Positions 23,690 to 36,200 of a DNA stretch of 64,000 nt are shown here, one piece after another; positions within the stretch are counted from its first letter, which is position 1; each line of letters starts with the position of its first letter. A program made the position numbers and the translations under genes. Source of the stretch: Henricia sp. BOLD:AAB3569 (taxonomy: Eukaryota; Echinodermata; Asteroidea; Spinulosida; Echinasteridae); assembly GCA_037783545.1 (NCBI GenBank), contig JBBELK010000453.1:1488001-1552000 (forward strand). The letters are read 5' to 3'. Below the pieces are notes generated by a model that was given only the letters and a program-made list of their open reading frames with translations, was not told where the DNA came from and did no database searches.

Positions 23690-26600
23690 TCAAGAGCGCA
23701 TGCCCCGACCTTCTGTTAGTTCCTGGAACTGGGAGACTACACACAGAAAACACATGACCTGTAAAAAAAAAACACAAGAAAAATACCAATTTAGGTCGTG
23801 TACAAGATTTGTAGACATATAAAAAGCAAAACTATCGAATCATGAAACATGAGACGTAAACTTACATTTACACAGATAACACCAAGTAACATCAGAATAA
23901 CCAGCAACGTCAGCACGTAGAAGTACCTCTGAAAGAAATCAAACGCGAGTTATTAATTAAACCAATAATCGTAAAATTGATGCTATCATTGCTAAAGATG
24001 TCATTTATTCAGTCATTTAAGTTTTATAATTAAAGGCCAATACATCATTTGCAGTGACCCAAAATTTGACAAGAAAAACCCTACAAATTGGAGTGTAGAT
24101 ACTAATGGTAACACACAACACATGATATTTCCAGTGTAAAATAATAGTACCTTTGTGGGAGAAATTGCTAACTGAAGTTGCTTTAAAAAATAGTTTGTAT
24201 TTTACGACAAATTTTTACAATTCGTTCAACACAAAAAAACAATGCAATTATGATGTGCAAATGATCACGTATGCAAATGATCACGTGGCAATCGTGTTCG
24301 CTTTTGGTTTTTAAAAAAAATGCCGAAATATACTATTTTCTGCACACTTTAAAGGATGAAAGATATCACAAAATTTTCAAATCGATATCGAATTAATAGA
24401 GCTGCACTGCATGCACAAAACAGATCACTCGTCAATGTAACTTCGTATTCGCTTTTCAGTGGGTAATATTTCTTGTTCTTTGCATTAAAATAATTTTCGA
24501 GTTGCACTTTTTGATCACAAGGTCTTTTGTTTCTTGTGTATAATTCCTCTTTAAAACTCACGAAAAGTTCCACAATGTAGATAATGAGAATTATTAACTG
24601 GAGCAGTACGATGAGCGCCTTGATAATGATGTAGGGGAGGAGCATCTGCTTGAGGTCCTGATGCACGCCGATCATCATGAATATGGCTGTTATGAAAGCT
24701 AGGCCCCAGAAGACCATGCACACTATGGAAGTCACGAAGTACGTCTTCGCATCGGCTTTGGGGTGAAATTATGCCAAAATGGAATCAACGTTATAATGCA
24801 AATACAAGCGTGTTCATGGAACGCGATTTTCATTCTTTAGGAGCGTAATTCAGATCCCCCCCCCCCCCCCCCCAACCCCCCCCCCCCTCCCCCAGGAAAT
24901 ATGTATATTTTCAACGATATCTTAAAAAAACACCGATGTTTTGTATTAAAACTAATTTGTGTGGTTCCACAAAGCAGTGCAGTAATTACATCGACTTTTT
25001 TGCTTCCACATCCAAATTAGAGATTGTAAATTTCATGTTTCTTCCCGAGGATAGTATTTGGGGAAATATCTTATATGATTTTTAGGTTAAAACGAAATCC
25101 AAAAAAATTGAACACACTCTTTTAGGCTAAACCGCCGATTCACTTTTTAAAAAATATAAAAATGTTGTATGGCTAAGGCCGCTTAACTTGTGAAAAGGTG
25201 GTTAAAATGTGTTTACATCCTATCATGAGTGTATGTTGGACTTTTGTGGAAAGAAGTACCTTGTCCGCTTTCATTAAAAAAAGTTGTAATTAAAATTAGC
25301 GTTATTAACGTCAGTTTGCATTGAGGGTTCGACCGTGACCTCATATTATATATTCCAAAAATATGAAAACATTTGTTTTTCAAATTGTGTGTACTTACTT
25401 GTGCCTCCAGTTTCGATGATGTTGTAGGCGAAATATATAAATCCCACCAGAGCATAGCACTGTGAATTAACAATTTACCAAGGAAATTATAAATTTATAA
25501 GGAAAGTAATTTTATAAGGAAAACATCCCCCAGGACGGAAGAAGAACACCTCAAACCAAATTCATCGTAATAAAAAGATATTTATCTCCCACATAACAGA
25601 TTCAAACTTGATATAAGAGCACCATTGTTGTATTTTTTCTTCGTTGCAAAACGAGATTTCATTACGTATCAGCCTAGCAGGCGACATTAGCGACATCATT
25701 AATCTAAGAATAAGTCCTTAGAGGCACAGGCTCGTCAGCAATGCGCGCGCGCGCAATTTGGGCCGCGAAATACGCAGCTCTATAGCAAAGGCATGGAGCT
25801 GTGTATTTCGTGGCACGAATTTGGCGCGCGCGCAATGCTGACGAGCCTGTGCCTCTAATTGCTGTACCAGGGGTGGATTGCAATAACGAAAGTTAAGATG
25901 CCTAACTCTTAAGACGTCTTAACTAAGACATCTTCGATTAATTTTGTCTTGCAATAAAAAATTGTGTCGTAACTTGGGACACATCAAACTAGCTCAGGAC
26001 GCCCAATTTCAGTTAGGAATATGACGTGTCTTTAAGACGGTTATATTGCAATCCACCCCGCGACCCCAAGAATAAATAATCTTCAAAGACCTCTGTGGTG
26101 CATGCCACAAAGTCATTCAGGTGTGTCTCTGCAGTTTTCCTTAAAGGATTAGTACATGATCAAAACAGATCTTAGATCAAGTAAAGCTGCTCACCGTAAA
26201 ATTAAACACGCAACATTTTCTCAACATTTGATGCACTTTGCAATCTTAAGATTGAACATGATAAAATGTTATACAACAAACAGAATGATTAATGGGGATA
26301 GGGGTATCATGGTTAATTATGCAGTTCGCGAGTTCGAATCGAATCCAGACCTTTCCGCTTCATGGTGCGTGTACCCTTGGGCAAGGCACTTTGACTTAAA
26401 TTCTCTCTCTTTACCCAGGGAAAAAAATATATAAAGAGAATTGAGAGGGATATTTTTGAGCCCAATGACCAGGGGTAATAGGGCGATACCACTTTGGGTA
26501 TAATTGGGATGGATATGCGCGATATACAGGGTGTCACGTGTCCAGGGAACCTCATAATCCAGGTTTCCCTTGATCCTGATAGGGAATCTTATTAATACAT

Positions 26601-27177
26601 GAAAAACAGTCTTTATTTTAGCAAAATCGGGATGAAATGGAGTAAGGCCGGTGACTGCCTATAGAGCCTTTGCACGGCGGCCATGACAGGGGGCAGTCAC
26701 ATTGTTACCATGACTCATGCATGAGTAGGTGCTTTGTTGTTCTATTGTTACATCATTTAAATAAGAAAACCTGCCCACTGTCATGGCCGCTGGTGTAGAA
26801 GCTCTATTGACTAATCCTAAACTGGGCGGCCAGTTCTTGTCAAATAATCAGATTTAGTTCATAGACTATGTGATTTTGCACAAACAATGACATCACTTGG
26901 TTGATTTAATACATCGGGTTGACGTGATTATCGTGGTTGATTTTGGTGGACTAAACAAATATTTCTCATGAAAGAAGATTCCCAATGCAGGATCCAGGGA
27001 AATAGATGCTGGGGTTGCCCGATTTGGCCTGGACATTTTTTGGACACCCTGTATAATGTCACTGCTAAAAAAAAAAACATTTATATTCGGAGTTGTACTT
27101 ACCAGAGTGTAAACTCCGCTTGCGAAGGAGCCCGCGCGGACATTATTAAAACAACAGCATCTGTTGATGATCGCCAT
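23690..27177 (-). CDS. Four-pass LAPTM4/DUF4728-like membrane protein, copy A, tail-less
   Basis: Exons 27103-27177, 25399-25459, 24562-24755, 23866-23928 and 23690-23758 join in phase to 154 codons (153 aa). The start MAIINRCCCFNNVRAGS matches copy B (MAILRRCLCFDNVRTGS), so this ATG is preferred over an in-frame ATG ten codons upstream. Four hydrophobic segments lie at about 17-40, 52-75, 82-108 and 111-140, followed by a conserved SQFQEL motif and a stop soon after (EGRGMRS). A Cys-rich N-terminus, four membrane spans and a short cytosolic end fit the LAPTM4/DUF4728 group of late-endosomal or lysosomal proteins; that assignment is by pattern, not search. Unlike B and C it ends before the Pro-rich tail. 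Its third exon encodes what B and C split over two exons. A TTAA MITE lies just beyond the exon-3 donor. Confidence 0.8.
24353..24550. mobile_element. 198-bp TTAA MITE next to a splice donor of gene A
   Basis: TTAA at 24349-24352 and 24551-24554. On the minus strand the element begins agaggaattatacacaagaa, like the 12255-12889 family. The exon-3 donor GTGAGT of gene A occupies 24561-24556, so the duplication starts one base after the donor hexamer. Confidence 0.75.
24856..24894. repeat. Poly-C tract, G-rich on the gene A transcript strand
   Basis: About 39 bases almost entirely C, broken by AA and T. The minus strand, which is the sense strand of gene A intron 2, has G runs able in principle to form a quadruplex. 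Confidence 0.8.
25722..25854. mobile_element. Palindromic MITE, family 1 copy d
   Basis: Arms aggcacaggctcgtcagcaa / atgctgacgagcctgtgcct. The flanks TTAG and CTAA show the duplication with one compensating change on each side. It lies in intron 1 of gene A. Confidence 0.8.
25870..26059. repeat. 190-bp TIR MITE
   Basis: Left ggggtggattgcaataac pairs with right gttatattgcaatccacccc. Internal taagacgtctta motifs are palindromic too. It lies in intron 1 of gene A. Confidence 0.75.
26285..26520 (+). mobile_element. tRNA-derived SINE
   Basis: A B-box-like gagttcgaatcgaatcc is followed by the shared body motif cccttgggcaaggcactttg and a tail containing atatgcgcgatata, as in the other SINEs. It lies in intron 1 of gene A. 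Confidence 0.6.
26527..27051. mobile_element. 525-bp TA-flanked element, cagggtgtc ends
   Basis: TA at 26525-26526 and 27052-27053 flank cagggtgtcacgtgtccagg and its partner tggacaccctg, with further inner matches (gatcctgatagggaatctt / gaagattcccaatgcaggatc). It is a Tc1/mariner-type non-autonomous element. Its right end is about 50 bp from exon 1 of gene A. A relative lies at 43891-44625. Confidence 0.75.
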
Positions 27178-27657
27178 ATTAATCCCCAAACCGATCTTAT
27201 TTTTCACCTATCCTTGACCAACTCAGAATATTATAAGACCACTTCAAGATCAATTGAAATAGCGAACCAAATGTATCGTTAGAATAGCATCTATACAGGC
27301 CAACTACTCTACGCAATGCCTTGTACAAATAAGCCCCATTATACATGTATGCATCCACCCTGCATTTCTTGCCGTGATCCCCAACTTAAACACACCAAAC
27401 TTGGTAGCGATCACGAACGTGCACCCCACGAACTCCGACTCCGGCTAACTGAGTTGTCGCTGCGATTTTGTCCTGACCTGCAGCCCCCGGCATTTAGCTA
27501 TCATCGCCTGGTAAGTCAACGGATGGAATGTCGCTCTGCTCTTGTTAAACCATCTCTTTTTATCCGCATCTGGTTCGCATGCTGTGAGCATCTAGTCGCG
27601 ATCCAAGACGTTTATTAATAGATCTCATCTTCAGGTCGGTAGGCCTTTGTCTTTTAA

Positions 27658-28165
27658 AGGCAGTATACATCATTGGTAATCAGAAATGTTCACAGATTGA
27701 CGCCAAACTTACACAATATAAACATGATGACCGTAGAAAGCTTCCCGTGAAATGGTTTTGTCTGAAGTGCTATAGTCTTTGAGAAATGAGTAAAACAATT
27801 ATTTTTCGTCTCATGAGACGAAAACTCAATTCGCCCCAAAACCATTTCGCCCAAGTGCCACTTCGCCCCATTCCACTTCGCCCGAGTGTCATTTCGTCCC
27901 AAATTACTTCGTCCAAACACTACATCGCCCAAATGCCACTTCGCCCCAAAACCACTTCGTGCACAGGCTGTGGTTCAGGGTGAAATGGTTCAGGGCGAAG
28001 TGGTTTTGAGGCGAAATGACAGCAAACCCTTTTTTGACTGTTTTCTCAAAAGGTAGACGAAGTACGGAGCTGGTTTTTGCTCAGGTTGGTTTTAATCATG
28101 CATATCTTCAATCACACAGGGGGATAAAACTATTTGTAACAGTTTACCAATCATGTATACTATCT
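27658..28165. mobile_element. 508-bp TTAA element, family 2 copy A
   Basis: TTAA at 27654-27657 and 28166-28169. TIR aggcagtatacatcattggt against an inverted accaatcatgtatactatct. The interior has a degenerate minisatellite of ttcgcccc/ccatttcgccc units. A near-identical copy lies at 50816-51332 in gene C intron 5. Confidence 0.85.
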
Positions 28166-28169
28166 TTAA

Positions 28170-28463
28170 ATCCCCATTAAATCATTTGCAAATCAAAAGT
28201 GTTGATAGCAATGGGAACATAAACACCACATGTAACTTTTCTCTGTAAAATGGTACCTTTGTGGGACAAATTTGTTTCTTAAAAAAATTGTCCCCACACA
28301 AATTTTACACCATTCACCCAAATCAACGCAAAAAACATGCACGGATTTTAAAGGTTTTTGGAGTACCACTGCATGTGTGTGGCTAAAATGTCTACAATTT
28401 AGTATTTACATTCCAGGAATTCTCAAGAAAAGTTTCATCTGCAAATGATATGAATTATGGGCT
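28170..28463. mobile_element. 294-bp TTAA element abutting family 2
   Basis: Starts directly after the TTAA shared with the previous element and ends before TTAA 28464-28467. The ends atccccattaaatcatttgc and gcaaatgatatgaattatgg are inverted. Related aaaggcccaat...catttgca ends occur at 11722, 24035 and 32680. Confidence 0.65.
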
Positions 28464-29091
28464 TTAACGATGCACTCTCCCGGATCTCCATATATCCCGC
28501 TAAACTCCGAGCTCCCCTTACGATATACGCGGCGTGGCTTCACAGGGAAATCGGGTTGGAGTAGGCATAGGCCGAGTCATTTTTTCCTCGCCTTCCACCG
28601 CTGTGGCACTAAACGATATCTGCACCGCACGCACAAATTCTTAATAATGTGGAAATCATGAGAGGCTGAAAACACTTGCAGAAGGCCGGGTGTTTTGGCT
28701 TCGGAACTGCGAGGTTACGTTAGAAACGACGAGCTATCACTGGGAATCGAAACTAGATGAATTGATTTCTACTGGGAATCGCGAATCCGATCCTCAAAGT
28801 GGAGTCGATTCTACTCGACTCCAGCCTAGTAATAGTATGAACTGTGTTTGGTAACGTGAAGTTGTGAATCGTGGACAAAAACAAGGGCCTGCACATTTGC
28901 TCTCATTAAGCAATCAGATCAACAAACGACAAATATTGCCACTAATTTCCGCCATTTATTGAACTCACTAAATACATATAACTAAAGTGTGGTGTAAGTT
29001 GCCATAGTTATGAGTCTAAACATTCGCTTCTCTGCTGAAGGACCCCTTGCTGTAAAGCAAAGGGAAACGGTTGACTGTTATCAGTTTAGAC

Positions 29092-29244
29092 CTGGGCTGC
29101 GTTCCACATATACATACGCAAACGTTGCCAACGTTCGCCACGGGTTACAATGCTTTTGTGCACTCGTCTATGGAAAGCCGGGTACCGGTTGTTGGCGAAC
29201 GATGCAAACGTTTGCAAAGTTCGCGTGTTTGGAACGCAGCCCAG
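29092..29244. mobile_element. 153-bp hairpin MITE, only in the B unit
   Basis: Ends ctgggctgcgttccac and gtttggaacgcagcccag are inverted, with inner gcaaacgttgcc/cgtttgcaaag. The equivalent place in the C unit (about 43629) lacks it. A decayed relative is inside 12470-12545. Confidence 0.8.
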
Positions 29245-29560
29245 GCATCACTTTAGTACTCTTAAATCCCGTTTGTAAGTGCATGACTGCATAACAGACG
29301 CGCGCCCACCAGCGTTTGTCAACTCTCGCCTCATTGGCTTATTAACATCTCTAGAGGCGTGTCCAAATGTTGTGACGTCACACTTACGAACCGGATTGAC
29401 GGATCATCTGGGTAATAATACATTATCGGAGTAAAAAAATGCCCCGGCCAATCCAGGCAACCTCAGAATGTATAGGTTTTCCCGGATCCCGATAGGGAAT
29501 CTTCTTAGATGAAAAACAGTCTATTTCATCAAAATAAACCAGCACAATCAGAAGTTATGT

Positions 29561-29906
29561 GGGGTACCGTGCGTGGCCGAGTGGTTAGGGCCGTTGACCC
29601 GCAATCATGGGTGAAAACTTGGGGTTGCGGGTAATTCGAATCCGGCTGCGGTACCTGTGCCCGTGGGCAAGGCACTCAACCACACTTGCTCCATCCTTCG
29701 GAAGGGATGAAAAGCCGTTGGTCCAGTGTGTTAGGTAATGGTAACGCACTCTAAAGATCCCAGAGCATTCTTTCGTAAAGAGCAAGGGGATATTCCCCGG
29801 TGTCTCTGGTCATTTATAATTCGAATTTTTCATGGGTTTCCTCACGCTTGCGAGTGAGAGTGCAATGAGCACTCCCTGGTATGAACACCAGAAAGAAATA
29901 ATAATA
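29561..29906 (+). mobile_element. tRNA-derived SINE, only in the B unit
   Basis: The A box tggccgagtggttagggcc and B box ggtaattcgaatccggc are followed by gtgcccgtgggcaaggcact and an aataataat tail. The C unit reads gttatgtcattgttttgtgc straight through at about 44022, giving a clean empty site. Confidence 0.85.
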
Positions 29907-31692
29907 ATTGTTTTGTGCAGCAAAGTCACAGGGTAGTTCATGATCTTCTTGATCTTGATCGTGTAATTGGACAGCTCTAATTGGAACAACACTCATAATG
30001 CGAGATTAGAGACTCAAGGCGAACTATAGTCATGCTTTTTGCTGAAAGCTACCAGTTTATCCTGACATTTTGTAGAATCAGTTATGACTCGTAATTGAGT
30101 ACAAGAGTTTATTCTAGTCTCTAGCGGTGTTGGGGAAAATGATTTCTGATGGCAGTTAGTGAGTGCTTGAGGCTGGGATTTTAAAGGAGAGGGGTTTTGT
30201 GATTTCTTGTCGAAGTGGCAGTTGGTTTTCTAATGTTATTGAAGACGATCGTCCAACGGAAGCTCTATGGATGATTTTGTGCATGGTGACAAGCCTCTGA
30301 TTTAGTCTTCTCTCCTGAAGTGTTGGAAGTTGAATTTCCCTTCTTAACATGGCAGTTTAGGATACCCAGTTATACGTCAGTAGGCAGTTCCTGGCCTTAC
30401 TCAGCCTGATTTTGATGAAAATAAAGACTATTTTTAATATGCGAGAAGATTCCCTACCAGGATCCGGGTAAACCTATATCCGGTGTAAAACCCCTGTTAC
30501 ACGGTGTAAGCATCTCGAACGCCACTACAGTTGGCTGCAAATTTTGCTCTAATGATTTTATGTGATCCTTCGCAAATTCTGAGTATAGTTTAAGAAAAAA
30601 TATGTTATACTGGTAACATTTACGTAAAGCTGCATATTTAAAGGAAAATTTTACTCCAGTGAGCTAGTTTGCATACAGTACCAAATTATACAATGCTATA
30701 GTAGGCTCACACCTTCTGAAAACAAGAGTTTTAAAAGTTGCCAATCTTGTCCACTCCTCCAAGTTTTTCTATAACACTTTAAAGTTATATTGTCCGTGGT
30801 TCTCAGCAAATTCGATTCTTTTTCTCCAAATGAAATTGTTAAAAACATTTACTTTGTATTTTAGACATCGGCAACCCTGAGAAAAACGCCGTTTTTGCGC
30901 CTTGCTAGTGAGTTGAATTATTGGCGGACCGCCAATAATTCAAAATATGACAGTAATTGTTTGAAATAAACTAAACGTTAGTCGACTTTTTACGTTGATG
31001 TCTCATTTGAAAGCGATTAACTTTTGTTTGTAAAAAAATATCAATTAAAAAAGTTTTTTTTCGAAGTGCCACACCCAGAACACGTAAGGACCGTCTCTAT
31101 TTGTGCGTTTTTATAGAAGCATTCAGAAAAACGTAAATGGAGTAGAAAATCTGCACACTAACTCACTTGAGTGAAATTGCCTTTGATTACTATACTAAAA
31201 TATATATATACGACACGGTGTAACGGTCTCAGTTGTCCCGCGTGCCACTTTCTCCACTGACGAAGGGGCCCCAAAACGGATGTTTTAATAGGTATACAAA
31301 TTACAAAGTCATGTATATTATCTACGTCCTTCATACAATCGTGTAGAAATCAACGATATAAGAAGGGCCCCTGTGCACATATAGACACCTTTGGAGAAAA
31401 GAGCATGCAGGAACACTGATGAGACAATAGCCTTTTGCATGTATCTTTCGTACTATAGCTGGCGCCCTGATTTCTTCACATTCAAATGGAGGTGCAGTTT
31501 CGAAATTCTACATACTATGCTGTTGTTGCTACGTGGTGCACGGCAATGCCTAGCAACCGATCGTCGGAATGTTTTGTGCTATTTTCTCCTACCATGATTA
31601 CGATATTGATTCTGTACTTAATCCACACCTGCCGCATGCACGGGGTCACATTACATAGCAACAACAATTTAGTCTGGTCATTTGGATACTAA

Positions 31693-31829
31693 GGCTGGAT
31701 CCGAATTAGTGGCTTTGGCTGTGGCTGTGGCTGTTGCTATGCTGTTTCTAAGGATTGTCATTGTTCGCCCATAGTAACAGCATAGGAACAGCCATAGCCA
31801 CAGCCAAAGCCACTAATTCGGATCCAGCC
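31693..31829. mobile_element. 137-bp PIF/Harbinger-type hairpin MITE, only in the B unit
   Basis: TIR ggctggatccgaattagtgg is a perfect inverted repeat with its right partner, and TAA is duplicated on both sides. The C unit has the single-TAA empty site ggatactaagtgcac at about 46226. Confidence 0.9.
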
Positions 31830-32711
31830 TAAGTGTGCATGTGAAAGGAAGTACGTCAGTACATTAGATGATATTCCTGTGAAACATACAAAAGGCTATA
31901 ATTACGCCATTGTGAAAAAATATCTACATAATCCGTTTAATATTAGACAATAAGAAAAACAAGCCAAATCGCTATACTCCCTTGAGAAACGTTAGAAATT
32001 GACAAAAGACGTAGAAAAATAAAACAGTTTTTTTTTAAAAGTTAGCTGGAAAAGGTACTACATGTAAGAGGACGTAATAATTGGTGGTATATCTGGCACC
32101 GCGTGTCACCGTTATTGGTTGTGCGGTTTAAAAATTTCAGCATGAGTATATAAATTTGTGATTTTGTTAGTACTTATGAGCATTTGAAACAGTCAACTAT
32201 GCCACTTTTTGCACACACTGAAAGTATAGCCTCGATTAAGCCTCTAGTTTAATAGTTTCCTCATATTTTATAAGAGAACCCTGCAAACCTTTTAAAAAAA
32301 TTATTAAAAACTAAACTAGCTGTAATGCACCTATCAATTGTTTCCCCCCCCCCCCCCACGCTGCCCCACCCCGTGCGCTGCCCCACCCCCTAGGTTTTTC
32401 ATGCCCCAGGGTGGGGCATTTGACCCTTTTAAATAAAATTTTCTGTGCATTTGTATACAAGGCACGCATGTTTTGCACCCGAGGGTGGGGATTTTGGTCA
32501 CCTAAATGTTGCCCCCCAGGGGTGGGGATTTTGTCAAGCAAAAAGTTCATGGCAGTAAATGACCCCCAGTAATGGCCCCCAGTAAAGTGCAGAAAAGGAG
32601 TCCTTAGCAACCGGATTCGTGTATAAATGCGTTTACTTTTTCAAAATAAAAGAAATACGTGTAACTTCAACTTAAAGACCCAATATATCATTTGCAAATA
32701 TATCATTTGCA

Positions 32712-33246
32712 AACCTTACTCCTAGAACTATGGGGGATATACATACATGTATCCCCCATACGTAAACATGTGATTTAGCAATACGGCTGCGCAGCAACTT
32801 TAATAGGTGGACATTAAAACATGGCTAACGTAATAACCTGCTGCACAATCCATACCAAACTACGTCCAATAGTTCTTGAGAACCTTACCTTGCGTGTGTC
32901 TATGCATATCAAATTTTGGCACAATTTTTCCATTTAATTCTCGAAAATTCACCTTTAGAAGTCGATGACAATGGTATGTCATGCATTAAAATGCATGTTG
33001 CAATGTTGACCTCTCATATGGATTTTCCCAAATTATATGGATAAATTCTGCCAAAAATCCATAGACTCGCACAAGGTAGTATTCTCAAAAACTATCAGAT
33101 GACGTTTGGTGGGAATTGGGCAGCAGGTTATTGCGCTAGCCATGTTTCAATGTCCGCCTGTTAAAGTTGCTACGTAATCATATTGCTAAATCACGTGTCT
33201 ACCTCTGGGGGATATGTATATCCCCATAGTCCTATAGGTAGTACTG
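32712..33246. repeat. Long inverted repeat directly 3' of gene B
   Basis: The left arm (ccttactcctagaactatgg...gtgatttagcaatacgg...ataacctgctgc) pairs with the right arm (gcagcaggttattgcgc...tattgctaaatcac...ccatagtcctatagg). Arms are about 130 bp. The right arm ends about 12 bp before the gene B stop codon complement, so the 3' UTR would read into it. The same element sits 3' of gene C. Confidence 0.8.
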
Positions 33247-33257
33247 ACCTGACAAAC

Positions 33258-36200
33258 TTAAATCCTTTGAGCATACGGATCCGGCTGTTCTGGAGGATAG
33301 TCCTGTTGTGGGGGGTATCCCGCCGGCTGGGGAGGGTAGCCCGCCGGCTGGGGAGGGTAGCCCACCGGCTGGGGAGGGTAGCCAGCTGGCTGGGGAGGGT
33401 AGCCAACTGGAGGGGGGTTGGGATAACCCTGCTGAGGGGGGTAGCCATAGTTCTGGACTGCAGGGGCACCACCTTGCTGGGTCACAACGACAGTGTTTGA
33501 AATGGGAGCGGCCGTGTTGATCAAAGTGGTGTGGGTGCTGATCTGTGCAGGCAAAATATTAAAAACGTACAGCTTGTAAGGAAATAATGATGTATTCAGG
33601 GATAATTTTTTACGGAGAGCACTCTATAAGAAATTATTATTAATTGCTCATCACTATTGCGATGGATTTAGTGAAAAAAGTTTCATCGCCATCCCAACAG
33701 CGACAGATTTATGGTTAGCGATTGTTGTAGCGATGATCCCAAAATATTATAGGCCTAGTTAAATCGGCTCCAGGTACAAAAGAGTAAGCCTACCCCAGCA
33801 GTAAACACGTCTTCCAGGCGGCCACGGCCTGCTTGCAGCTCCTGGAACTGAGACACCACGGGCAGAATGCAGGCGATCTAAATGGTAAAAAGAAATATAA
33901 TTTTTTTTTTTTAATTTATTAATTGAATGGGTTTTGGAACTTCAATTTATAGCCGTGGTACGGAAGCCCGTTTGACGTGCCAGGTGCTTCTTTCACAGAC
34001 GCAATCTCTCGTTTCCAATGGCGTTTTCTCTTTCTTAGTGGTGCATCTGTCTTTCTTCAACACTGCCTAATTGACCTCTATCACGGTGCGTCCATCTTTG
34101 TCTTGTTCCCCATAGTGCGTGTCGAGCATTGGAACTCTTTGGTGTCGAGCACGATCAGTGCATCTACGCGACCGTGACATAGCAATGCTAATTTTCTTGA
34201 TTGCGCTGTGCGTGTGTCATTGTGATGCACACAATTAACAATTTCAACACAGGGCCAAACTTTTTTTCCTGCAAGCTTCGATTTGGTTTTAGTTCATTTT
34301 AACAGTGGAAAGGGAAGATGGCCACACTGTGATAAAGGTCTATATAGTGCCCAATAGTGCCGTCAGAGAAAATTAACCCAGGGATCGTCTGGGTTAATTT
34401 CCCCTAAGAAATATCACGTATTCATATTTAATGTTAACTGAGGCAAGTCAGACAAGGGTTTGGGTCATATTAAGTGATCTCTGGGAGGGACATTTATTCT
34501 CATTGAAGGGTTTATCCCTTTGTAGGGCTTGCTAAGCTCACGTGATATAGTGAGGAACAACTGCAATACCATGTTTCGAGACCACCATGCTTCATAGCTC
34601 AATTGGTAGGGCTATTGCACATTAAGCAGTACATGTACATGTACATGTAGGTCTGCCCTGGGATTTTTCACCCCCGTATCTTTTCACATTTGTCTTTTTC
34701 AAACTACGCATACTTCGCCCGGGGCGAGCTCACCCCGGGGATCGATACCCTCGTTTCCCACTTGAGCAAGTCGGTCCCCGGGGCGAGTGCTTATCAAGTA
34801 GAATTTCCCGTTGTTCAGTCCAGTTGCTTTTGTATTTCGTTATCTCCCCAAATTAATTTCCGAATTTCCTCATCCCCCCATTTGTCTTTTGCTGCGACAA
34901 AGCTGATATATGAGCTGATAAAAGTGATATTAACAATGGAACTCCAAAGACATGAAAGATAACAATCGCAAGTGCACCTGTTAAAAACGTTATGCCGAAT
35001 TACTATACCTTAAATATCCATCAGGCAGCCATTTTTCCATACCGGCAACTCAGCCGTGTGATAGCATACAAATGCAAACTATCGTTTCGAGGTGATCTTT
35101 AGACGGCAGGCCGAGGGAAAATACCGGTAGCAGGCCTGTCGTCTCAACATCACCGAGGGACGATAGTTTGCACCATCACCCGAATAATTATTTGTTTTAC
35201 ATACCTCATACATTGATTTGTGTGTGTGTCAAATGATCAAGTATTTCAGGACAAAATTGAGTTTTACAGACAGCCAGAAGACACAATCGAAATAAATGCA
35301 CATTGTCCGCAGGAATGGAAAACCAGGCTTATTTCCACCACCCGCGTCCCCCGGGGGCCACCTCCGAGAATTGGTCTAAAGTGTCATGTCAGTTGCCTGG
35401 GTAACTGGGTGTAAACAGATCAATGGAACATCTATTGCTAAAGCACAGAGAAGTTCAGTGGTTTTAGTTTAGACCCAGTAACCTTGGCAACCCACAAAGA
35501 TGACTCACATTGAGAAGAGTCACCATGCCCATGCCGCTAAGCTCGAAGAACGTTCCAGTTGAGTGCCCATGATCCTTGACATAACTTTTCTAGGAAATCC
35601 AAAATAAAATATACATTGTAAACAAATGAATTGATGATTTTAAAACCACATTTCCTCGAACAATAGCAATCAAGAACCTTTGGGGGGGAATAGGGGGGAG
35701 GGGGGGAGGGGGGGAGGGAGGGGGGATTTCAAATAACACTATGAAAATTTACTCTCAGTGAACATGCCACTCATCCTTTAATTTTGAGAGAAGATTCACT
35801 TTTTGCTCAGTGGAGTGAGAAATCTCTGATTCCAAACATTATTTCTGTGTTGCCAGAACACGAGAATAGAGTTTTGAATGCCGACAATGAAAGCACAAAC
35901 GGCCGACTATGAACATGAAGAATGAATGGCTATAGGGCTGGAACCAATGGGCAGGCCCGGATATCCGACAACTCTTGTCTTGTTCCCAACTTCATTTACT
36001 TACAAGTGTATAGGTCAAAAGCCCGACGCACAGACTTGATCGGCCAAACACTGATTTTATATTTGATCTATTGAAGAAGCTGAGCTACAAACGTTCCACC
36101 TCTTTGCAGTGATTGCAGATATTGTTGGGTGAATTCTTTGCTCAAATACTGCATCCCACCTAACATGTGGGTCTATTAACTGTACGACATGCACCTCACA

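Noticed and set aside
27103-27207. Upstream in-frame ATG of gene A (MKNKIGLGIN...)
   Set aside because: The ten-residue extension is not matched in copy B, whose start aligns with the inner ATG.
27316-27618. 100-codon plus-strand ORF upstream of gene A
   Set aside because: No recognisable domain, no splice partner, and no counterpart upstream of B.
33183-33520. Plus-strand frames opposite the gene B tail exon (GEGSPPAGEGS type)
   Set aside because: Complement of the Pro-rich tail; the minus strand has splice sites, paralogue conservation and a matching exon chain.
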